The notes below the pieces were generated by a model. The model saw only the letters and a program-made list of their open reading frames with translations, searched no databases and had not been told where the DNA came from. Made by a program: the position numbers and the translations under genes. This document shows positions 35,340 to 43,400 of a stretch of DNA of 50,217 nt, piece after piece. Within the stretch, counting starts at the first letter, position 1. Each line of letters opens with the position of its first letter. This DNA comes from Streptomyces tailanensis (lineage in GTDB: Bacteria > Actinomycetota > Actinomycetes > Streptomycetales > Streptomycetaceae), in the NCBI RefSeq assembly GCF_008386495.1, contig NZ_VTHJ01000041.1, positions 36,697 to 86,913 on the forward strand, given 5' to 3'.

Positions 35340-36206
35340 CTATCCGACTTCGGGGTCGCCCTTCGTGTACGTGAGGCGTTCGACCTGGCCGGGCTGGAAG
35401 TCATCCTCGATCTTCTTGCCGTTGACGTAGAGCTGGATGGCTCCGGCGTCGCCGAGGACGAGGTCGATCTTGGAACTGTCCTGGAAGGTCTTGGTCTGGC
35501 CCTGCTTGAGGAGGCCGTCCCACAGAAGCTGGCCGTTGTGGTCCTTGGCGGAGATCCAGCTGCGGCCGTCGGCGGCGCTGACCTGGACGGTCACCTTGTC
35601 ACGGGGCGCGGCCGCGATGGCGCTGTCGGACGGCTCCGGCTTGGGGTCGACGTCGGGCTTGTCGTTCTTCGGGGTGGGCGAGCCGGGCTTGCTGGTGGTC
35701 GGCGTGGAGCCCTCGGCGACCTGCGTGCTGTCGCCGTCCTCGTCGCCGCCGTTGAACGCGGTGAAGCCGACGAAACCGATCACCGCGACGATCGCGGCGA
35801 CCATGGCGGCGGTCCAGTTGGGGCCGCGGCGCTCGGGGCGGATCCGTTCCGCCTCGAACAGCGGGGCCGCCGGCGTCGGCGCGGGGCGCCCGCCGTGGGC
35901 GTCCGCGAACTGTTCGAGCAGCGGTGCGGGATCGATGCGCACCGCGCGCGCGAGGGTGCGGATGTGACCGCGCGCGTAGACGTCCCCGCCGCAGGCGGCG
36001 AAGTCGTCCTGCTCGATCGCGTGCACGATGGCGATGCGGACCCGGGTGGCGTTGCTGACGTCGTCGACGGTCAGCCCGGCATCGATGCGTGCCTGTTGGA
36101 GGGCACGGCCGATCGAGGGGCGTTCCGCCGAGCGTTCGTCACGGTCGTCTTCGAACGGACGCTCGTCTTCGGGGAAGTTGCCGTCAGGGGAGTTGCCGAT
36201 GGACAC
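35340..36206 (-). CDS. RodZ-like membrane protein with helix-turn-helix and DUF4115 domains
   Basis: This 288-residue bitopic protein has a cytoplasmic HTH_25 domain (about residues 30-105: IGRALQQARIDAGLTVDDVSNATRVRIAIVHAIEQDDF…YARGHIRTLARAV), one transmembrane helix (about 132-150), a Pro/Ser/Lys-rich linker and an extracytoplasmic beta domain (about 200-285: VTVQVSAADGRSWISAKDHNGQLLWDGLLKQGQ). The architecture is that of RodZ, a partner of MreB in cell-wall synthesis. The GTG at 36206 (VSIGNSP) has AAAGGCG about 7 bases upstream; a GTG at 36233 is an alternative. A promoter-like TTGCCC-N19-TAGACT lies upstream (36279-36249, - strand). Confidence 0.85.
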   Translation of the reverse strand: MSIGNSPDGNFPEDERPFEDDRDERSAERPSIGRALQQARIDAGLTVDDVSNATRVRIAIVHAIEQDDFAACGGDVYARGHIRTLARAVRIDPAPLLEQFADAHGGRPAPTPAAPLFEAERIRPERRGPNWTAAMVAAIVAVIGFVGFTAFNGGDEDGDSTQVAEGSTPTTSKPGSPTPKNDKPDVDPKPEPSDSAIAAAPRDKVTVQVSAADGRSWISAKDHNGQLLWDGLLKQGQTKTFQDSSKIDLVLGDAGAIQLYVNGKKIEDDFQPGQVERLTYTKGDPEVG

Positions 36207-36563
36207 GGGGGCGCCTTTCGAGCGTGTAGCCACCTGTGCTGGAAGTTCAGTCTAGGGGGGGTACGAAAGGGTGGGGCAACCGGGCGGTGGGACTTTGTAC
36301 GCCATCAGAATGGCCGGTCATCCTGCTGATGGTGATGGTGGGGGAAGAGATTGTCCCCTCCTCCAACTTGACGTACGCCAAAGGGAAACGGTTGCTCACG
36401 AATTCCTTACGGGTGAGTCACGTTCGAATACCCGGGCGCCTCAATGCCATCCCAGTTCCCCCGCCGTCCACCCTCGTTCCCTCCACCATCCCACCCGTGT
36501 TTCGCCCGCCGAGCAACCGGATTTCACGCGACGTGGCCGCCTCACGCCCCCGTCGCGCCCCTC
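36207..36563. other. Intergenic region between ftsK and the RodZ-like gene
   Basis: No gene is visible in this 357-bp gap. Nearest the RodZ-like start it holds a candidate promoter. The middle part (about 36290-36430) has lower GC content than its surroundings, as promoters often do, and the part near the ftsK stop is C-rich. Confidence 0.5.
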
Positions 36564-39290
36564 CTATGCCTCGGTCTCCCCCCGGATCACCGCGAGCACC
36601 CCGTCCAGCTCATCGGGCTTCACAAGGACATCACGCGCCTTGGAGCCCTCGCTCGGCCCCACGACGCCCCTGGACTCCATGAGGTCCATCAGCCGCCCGG
36701 CCTTGGCGAAACCGACGCGCAGCTTGCGCTGGAGCATGGAGGTCGACCCGAACTGGGTGGAGACGACGAGTTCGGCCGCCTGGCACAGCAGATCGAGGTC
36801 GTCGCCGATCTCCTCGTCGATCTCCTTCTTCTGCTTGGTGCCCACGGTGACGTCGTCCCGGAAGACGGGCGCCATCTGGTCCTTGCAGTGCTGGACGATC
36901 GCCGCGACCTCGTCCTCGGTCACGAACGCGCCCTGCATACGCGTCGGTTTGTTCGCCCCCATCGGCAGGAACAACCCGTCGCCCTTGCCGATCAGCTTCT
37001 CCGCACCGGGCTGGTCGAGGATGACGCGGGAGTCGGCGAGGGACGACGTGGCGAACGCGAGCCGCGAGGGGACGTTCGCCTTGATCAGACCGGTAACTAC
37101 GTCCACCGACGGCCGCTGGGTGGCGAGCACCAGGTGGATGCCGGCCGCACGCGCGAGCTGGGTGATGCGGACGATCGCGTCCTCGACGTCCCTCGGCGCG
37201 ACCATCATCAGGTCGGCCAGCTCGTCCACGATGACCAGCAGATACGGGTACGGCTGGAGCTCGCGCTCACTGCCGTCGGGCAGCTTGACCTTGCCGTTCC
37301 TTATGGCCTCGTTGAAGTCGTCGATGTGCCGGTAGCCGAACGCCGCCAGGTCGTCGTAGCGCAGGTCCATCTCGCGCACGACCCACTGCAGTGCCTCGGC
37401 GGCCCGCTTGGGGTTGGTGATGATCGGCGTGATCAGGTGCGGGATGCCCTCGTAGGCCGTCAACTCGACGCGCTTGGGGTCGACGAGGACCATGCGCACG
37501 TCCTCGGGGGTCGCCCGCACCATGATCGACGTGATCAGGCAGTTGATGCACGACGATTTACCCGAACCGGTCGCACCTGCGACGAGCACATGCGGCATCT
37601 TCGCCAGGTTGGCCATCACATAGCCGCCCTCGACGTCCTTGCCGAGCGCGACCAGCATCGGGTGGTCGTCCTCGGCCGCGTCCGCGAGCCGCAGCACGTC
37701 GCCGAGGTTGACCATCTCACGGTCGGTGTTGGGGATCTCGATGCCGACGGCCGACTTGCCGGGGATCGGGCTGATGATCCGTACGTCCGGGCTGGCGACG
37801 GCGTAGGCGATGTTCTTGGTCAGCGCGGTGATCCGCTCGACCTTGACCGCCGGGCCGAGTTCGACCTCGTAGCGCGTGACCGTCGGCCCGCGGGTGAAGC
37901 CGGTGACGGAGGCGTCGACCTTGAACTCGGTGAAGACGTTGGTGAGCGAGGCGACGATCGCGTCGTTGGCGGCGCTGCGCGTCTTGCCGGGGCCGCCGCG
38001 CTCCAGAAGGTCGAGCGAGGGCAGGGCGTAGGTGATGTCGCCGGAGAGCTGGAGCTGTTCGGCACGCGGCGGCAGGTCGCGGGGCTCGTCGGGGGCCTGC
38101 TTGGTCAGGTCCGGCACCAGGGCTTCCTGCTTGGCCCCCTTGGGCGGCTTGACGGCCGTCGGTTCCTGCTTGGGTGCCTTGCTGCGCGCGGCCGGGACGG
38201 GCGTGGTCTCCTCACGGTCCCCCACACTCACCCCCTGGGTGAGGTCGGCGACCACCGGCGAGGGCGGCATCCCGTGCAGCACGGCCCCGTCGAGCGCGGC
38301 GGCGGCCGCGGCGGCGACGTCCACGGCGTCCATGGGCCGGTCCGGGTCGGGCTGCCGTACGGCGGAGCGCCGGGGACGGCGCTTGGAGAGCGCCTCCTGC
38401 TCGGCGCCGTCGGGGTCGTACTGCTGAGGGGCGGATCGGCGCCTGCGGGGGCGCACCGGAAGCGACTCACGCCACTGTTCGTCGTAGCGCGCGTCGTCCT
38501 CGCTGTACTCCTCGTCGTCCGCGACGATGCCGAGCTTCTGCCCGAGCAGCCGCAGCCGTTGCGGAATCGCGTTGACCGGGGTCGCGGTGACGACGAGCAG
38601 CCCGAATAGCGTAAGCAGGACGAGCATCGCCACGGCGAGAGCCTCGCCCATGGTGTACGTCAGCGGGGTGGCCGTGCCCCAGCCGATGAGCCCGCCGGCG
38701 TCCCTTATCGCCTGCATGCCCTCGGTGCGCGCGGGCGACCCGCAGGCGATGTGCACCTGGCCGAGCACACCGAGGACGAGCGCGGACAGCCCGATGACGA
38801 TACGGCCGTTGGCGTCGAGCTTCTCGGGGTGCCGGATGAACCGTACGGCGATGACCGCGAGCAGGATCGGCACGAGCAGATCGAGCCGGCCGAAGGCGCC
38901 GGTCACGAGCATCTCGACGAGGTCGCCGACCGGTCCGCGCAGATTGGACCAGGTGCCGGCGGCGACGATCAGGGCGAAGGCGAGCAGCAGCAGGGCGATG
39001 CCGTCCTTGCGGTGCGCCGGGTCGAGATTCTTCGCGCCTTGCCCTATGCCGCGGAAGACGGCGCCGACGGCGTGCGCGGCACCGAGCCAGATGGCGCGTA
39101 CGAGCTTGTACACGCCCCCGGTGGGGTTGGGCGCCGGCTTCGGAGGGGCCGTCTTCTTCGCCGTCGCCTTCTTGGCGGGTGCCTTCTTGGCGGCGGCTTT
39201 CTTCGCGGTGGCCTTCTTCGCCGGAGCCTTCGTCGGAGCGGCCGCCTTCTTCGCGGGCGGCTTCTTCGCTGCGGACTGACGTGAGGCCAT
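36564..39290 (-). CDS. ftsK: DNA translocase FtsK/SpoIIIE
   Basis: This 908-residue septal DNA pump starts with MASRQSAAKK (ATG 39290; a GTG at 39326 is an alternative) and a histone-H1-like Lys/Ala/Pro repeat tail (residues 5-55). Four or five transmembrane segments follow (about 80-250), then an acidic/basic linker, then the motor: VAGATGSGKSSCINCLI (Walker A, about residue 585), LLVIVDELADLMMVAPRDVED (Walker B) and ATQRPSVDVVTGLIKAN. A winged-helix gamma domain (about 830-895, DLLCQAAELVVSTQFGSTSMLQRKLRVGFAKAGRLMDLMESRGVVGP) reads KOPS-like DNA. In Streptomyces it clears chromosomes from closing sporulation septa. It is followed by the RodZ-like gene. Confidence 0.95.
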   Translation of the reverse strand: MASRQSAAKKPPAKKAAAPTKAPAKKATAKKAAAKKAPAKKATAKKTAPPKPAPNPTGGVYKLVRAIWLGAAHAVGAVFRGIGQGAKNLDPAHRKDGIALLLLAFALIVAAGTWSNLRGPVGDLVEMLVTGAFGRLDLLVPILLAVIAVRFIRHPEKLDANGRIVIGLSALVLGVLGQVHIACGSPARTEGMQAIRDAGGLIGWGTATPLTYTMGEALAVAMLVLLTLFGLLVVTATPVNAIPQRLRLLGQKLGIVADDEEYSEDDARYDEQWRESLPVRPRRRRSAPQQYDPDGAEQEALSKRRPRRSAVRQPDPDRPMDAVDVAAAAAAALDGAVLHGMPPSPVVADLTQGVSVGDREETTPVPAARSKAPKQEPTAVKPPKGAKQEALVPDLTKQAPDEPRDLPPRAEQLQLSGDITYALPSLDLLERGGPGKTRSAANDAIVASLTNVFTEFKVDASVTGFTRGPTVTRYEVELGPAVKVERITALTKNIAYAVASPDVRIISPIPGKSAVGIEIPNTDREMVNLGDVLRLADAAEDDHPMLVALGKDVEGGYVMANLAKMPHVLVAGATGSGKSSCINCLITSIMVRATPEDVRMVLVDPKRVELTAYEGIPHLITPIITNPKRAAEALQWVVREMDLRYDDLAAFGYRHIDDFNEAIRNGKVKLPDGSERELQPYPYLLVIVDELADLMMVAPRDVEDAIVRITQLARAAGIHLVLATQRPSVDVVTGLIKANVPSRLAFATSSLADSRVILDQPGAEKLIGKGDGLFLPMGANKPTRMQGAFVTEDEVAAIVQHCKDQMAPVFRDDVTVGTKQKKEIDEEIGDDLDLLCQAAELVVSTQFGSTSMLQRKLRVGFAKAGRLMDLMESRGVVGPSEGSKARDVLVKPDELDGVLAVIRGETEA

Positions 39291-39469
39291 GGGTGTGAGG
39301 TTACCGGTGGAGGCCACAGCGGACACGTGTGCCTACTGCTTCACCCGTTCGTGTCGCATGCCTGAAGTCCCAAAGCTGACGGGCCTTACGGCCTTCGCCC
39401 CCGATGTGGGCCGAGGACAACTCGACGTGGGGCCCGACCACTTCGGTGACCCGGCCCCACTCGGCCATG

Positions 39470-39517
39470 CGGCCGGCACGCGCTGAGTTCTGACGGCCGG
39501 CACGCGTTCAGTTCTGC
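39470..39517. repeat. 24-bp tandem duplication spanning the end of osaB
   Basis: CGGCCGGCACGCGCTGAGTT-CTGA (39470-39493) is followed directly by CGGCCGGCACGCGTTCAGTT-CTGC (39494-39517). The second copy contains the last codons and stop of osaB (- strand); in the first copy the stop is changed. It looks like a recent slip duplication at the 3' end of the gene. Confidence 0.75.
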
Positions 39518-40191
39518 GACGGCACCGCAGTGGGTCCGCCCGCGCCCGGCTCCAGCGCGTCCAGCGCCCTGCGCAGGCCGGTGAGTTTGCGTTCGAGATG
39601 GGCTGCCGTCGCCACCGCGGCGGCGTCCGCGGACTCGTCGTCGAGCTGCTTGGAGAGCGCCTCGGCCTGCTCCTCGACGGCCGCGAGCCGCGCGGAGAGC
39701 TCGGCGAGGATGCCGCCGGAGGGCTCCTTGGAACCGCCCGCCGCGCCCTTGCCGCCACCCTCCAACTGGAGCCGCAGCAGCGCCGCCTGCTCCCTGAGCT
39801 GGCAGTTCTTCATGTACAGCTCGACGAAAACGGAGACCTTCGCGCGCAGCACCCACGGGTCGAACGGCTTGGAGATGTAGTCGACCGCACCCGCCGCGTA
39901 CCCACGGAACGTGTGATGCGGGCCGTGGTTGATGGCGGTGAGGAAAATGATCGGGATGTCCCGGGTCCGTTCGCGCCGCTTAATGTGCGCGGCCGTCTCG
40001 AATCCGTCCATGCCCGGCATCTGGACGTCCAGCAGAATGACCGCGAAGTCGTCCGTCAACAGCGCCTTGAGCGCTTCCTCCCCGGACGATGCCCGCACCA
40101 GCGTCTGATCGAGCGCGGAGAGGATGGCCTCCAGCGCCAACAGATTCTCCGGCCGGTCATCGACCAGGAGGATCTTGGCCTTCTGCACCAT
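39508..40191 (-). CDS. osaB: Response regulator OsaB with C-terminal coiled coil
   Basis: This 227-residue protein has a receiver domain (residues 5-120: ILLVDDRPENLLALEAIL, phospho-acceptor Asp in VILLDVQMPGMDGFE, Lys in ISKPFDPWVL). It continues not into a DNA-binding domain but into a helical coiled coil (about 130-215: LREQAALLRLQLE, ILAELSARLAAVEEQAEALSKQLDDE). This organisation and the neighbouring hybrid kinase match S. coelicolor OsaB, needed for growth and development under osmotic stress. The ATG at 40191 follows GGAGGGTGG. The 297-bp gap to osaA (40192-40488) holds no gene and probably carries its promoter. Confidence 0.9.
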   Translation of the reverse strand: MVQKAKILLVDDRPENLLALEAILSALDQTLVRASSGEEALKALLTDDFAVILLDVQMPGMDGFETAAHIKRRERTRDIPIIFLTAINHGPHHTFRGYAAGAVDYISKPFDPWVLRAKVSVFVELYMKNCQLREQAALLRLQLEGGGKGAAGGSKEPSGGILAELSARLAAVEEQAEALSKQLDDESADAAAVATAAHLERKLTGLRRALDALEPGAGGPTAVPSQN

Positions 40192-40488
40192 GGCCCACCC
40201 TCCTCGCCCCGGCTTGGGGCCTCCCCTGTCCACAGGACCAGAGGTGGCACCACGCGGAGCCACCCCCGGGGACGACTCCCTTGCGCCGCCCGTCCTTGTG
40301 CCGGTCATCGTAGCCGCACCCCGCCTGTCGCCACACCCTGTCACCGTGATGTCACTGTGCTCGTAGCAGAAACGCGGCAGGGGACCAGAAGGTTCCCCGA
40401 ATCCCGCACTTCTACACGACCCCGGCCACACTCTGTCAGCAACTCGGCGTCCGGCGCTCCGGGTTGTGACCACAGGCCATCCCTCGCG

Positions 40489-43400
40489 TCACTCACTCCG
40501 CATCCATTGCTCCATGACCGACAGCAGATGATCGGGATCAACCGGCTTCGTCACATAGTCGGAGGCGCCCGAGTCGATCGCCTTCTCCCGGTCGCCCTTC
40601 ATCGCCTTGGCCGTCAACGCGATGATCGGCAGTCCCGCGAACTGGGGCATCCGGCGGATCGCCGTGGTCGTCGCGTAACCGTCCATCTCGGGCATCATGA
40701 TGTCCATCAGCACGACCGTCACGTCGTCGTGCTGTTCCAGCACCTCGATGCCCTCCCGGCCGTTCTCGGCGTACAGCACGGACAGGCCGTGCTGCTCCAG
40801 GACGCTGGTGAGCGCGAAGACATTACGGATGTCGTCGTCGACGATGAGCACCTTCTCGCCCTCGAACCGGATCGTCCGGCGCGACTGCGAGGCCGCCTCC
40901 TGAGCGGCCTGCTGCGCCCAGTGCTCCTGTGCCTGCCCGTTGCCCTGACCGGGCAGGGCGGACGGGGAACCCGCCGACATACCCCTGCGGCGCCGCCTGA
41001 ACAGCGCGGCGGCCCCGTTCTGGGTCTCGCGGTACGACTTCACCTCGGCTGGCGTCTCGGCGGGCTCGGCCAGCTCGTTCTCGGAGGCCAGCAGCTCCCC
41101 TGCCTCCAGGGCGGGCGCGGTCTGCGCGTAGCCCTGCGGGGGCAGTTCACTCGGGTGCAGCGGCAAATACAGGGTGAAGGTGGAGCCGCGGCGCGGCTCG
41201 CTCTGGGCGTGGATCTCGCCGCCCAGCAGGCGGGCGATCTCCCTTGAGATGGACAACCCCAGACCCGTACCGCCGTACTTGCGGCTCGTGGTGCCGTCCG
41301 CCTGCTTGAACGCCTCGAAGATCACCCGCATCTTGCTGGCCGCGATACCGATCCCGGTGTCCGTCACCGAGAATGCGATCATGTCGGCGTCCGGGTCGCT
41401 CAGCGAGCCCGCCTCCAGCAGCTGCTCCCGGATGGCCACCGGCACATCCGCCCCGGCCGGCCTGATGACCAGCTCGACAGCCCCGGAGTCGGTGAACTTC
41501 ACCGCGTTGGACAGCAGGTTCCGCAGCACCTGCAACAGGCGCTGCTCGTCCGTGTGCAGCGTGGCGGGCAGCTCCGGCGACACGCGTACGGAGAAGTCGA
41601 GGCCCTTCTCCGCGGTCAGCGGCCGGAAGGTGGCCTCCACATAGTCGACGAGCTGGACGAGCGCGATCCGGGTCGGCGAGACGTCCATCTTGCCCGCCTC
41701 GACCTTCGACAGGTCCAGGATGTCATTGATCAGCTGGAGCAGGTCGGAACCCGCCCCGTGGATCGTCTCGGCGAACTCGACCTGCTTGGGCGTCAGGTTC
41801 GACTCGGCGTTGTCGGCGAGCAGCTTGGCGAGGATCAGCAGCGAGTTGAGCGGGGTGCGCAGCTCGTGCGACATGTTGGCGAGGAACTCGCTCTTGTAGC
41901 GCATGGAGACGGCGAGTTGCTCGGCGCGCTCCTCCAGGACCTGCCGCGCCTCCTCGATCTCGGTGTTCTTGACCTCGATGTCGCGGTTCTGCCGGGCCAA
42001 CAGCTCGGCCTTCTCGCCCAGTTCGGTGTTAGAGGCCTCCAGGGCCTTCTGCCGGACCTCCAGTTCGTCCGAGCGCTCACGCAACTGCTCGGTGAGCTCC
42101 TGCGACTGCTTCAGCAGCACCTCGGTCTTGGTGTTGACGGAGATGGTGTTGACGCTCGTCGCGATCATCTCGGCGATCTGGTTCAGGAAGTCCTTCTGGA
42201 TCTGCGTGAACGAGTTGAACGACGCCAGCTCGATGACGCCCAGCACCTTCCCCTCGAAGAGCACCGGCAACACGATGACCTGTGCCGGGGGCGCCTCCCC
42301 GAGCCCGGAGGAGATCTTCAGATAGCCGCTCGGCGCGTTCTCCACCAGGATCGTGCGCTTCTCCTTCGCGGCCGTACCGACCAGCGCCTCCCCCGGCCGG
42401 AACGACGTCGGCATGGAGCCCATCGAGTACCCGTACGAGCCGAGCATGCGCAGCTCGTACTGGTCCTCGCTGTTCGGGGCCAGATCCTGACCGTCGACCA
42501 GCGGCATCGCCAGGAAGAACGCGCCGTGCTGGGCGGAGACCACCGGCGTCAGCTCGCTCATGATCAGCGAGGCCACGTCGTCGAGGTCCCGGCGGCCCTG
42601 CATCAGCGCGGAGATACGGGCGAGGTTGCCCTTCAGCCAGTCCTGCTCCTGGTTGGCGATCGTGGTGTCGCGCAGGTTGGCGATCATCTTGTTGATGTAG
42701 TCCTGCAGCTCCTTGATCTCGCCGGACGCATCGACGTCGATCTTGAGGTTCAGGTCGCCCCGGGTCACCGCGGTGGCCACGCGCGCGATGGCGCGCACCT
42801 GCCGGGTCAGGTTCCCGGCCATCTCGTTCACCGACTCGGTGAGGTCGCGCCAGGTGCCGTCGACGTCACGCACACGTGCCAGACCACCCAACTGCCCCTC
42901 GGTGCCCACCTCGCGGGCCACGCGGGTGACCTCCTCGGCGAAGGAAGAGAGCTGGTCGACCATCGTGTTGATGGTGGTCTTGAGCTCCAGGATCTCGCCG
43001 CGCGCGTCGATGTCGATCTTCTTGGTCAGGTCACCCTTGGCGATGGCGGTCGTGACCATCGCGATGTTGCGGACCTGTCCGGTGAGGTTGGACGCCATCG
43101 AGTTCACGGACTCGGTGAGGTCCTTCCACGTGCCGGCCACGCCCGGGACGTGCGCCTGACCGCCGAGGATGCCGTCCGTGCCCACCTCACGGGCCACCTT
43201 GGTGACCTGGTCGGCGAACGAACTCAGCGTCTTCACCATGCTGTTGAAGGTGTCGGCGAGCTGCGCGACCTCGCCGCGCGCTTCGATCGTCACCGTACGG
43301 GTGAGGTCGCCGTTGGCGACGGCCGCGGCGACCTGGGAGATGTTTCGCACCTGCATGGTCAGGTTCTTGGCCATCAGGTTCACATTGCCGCTGAGGTCCT

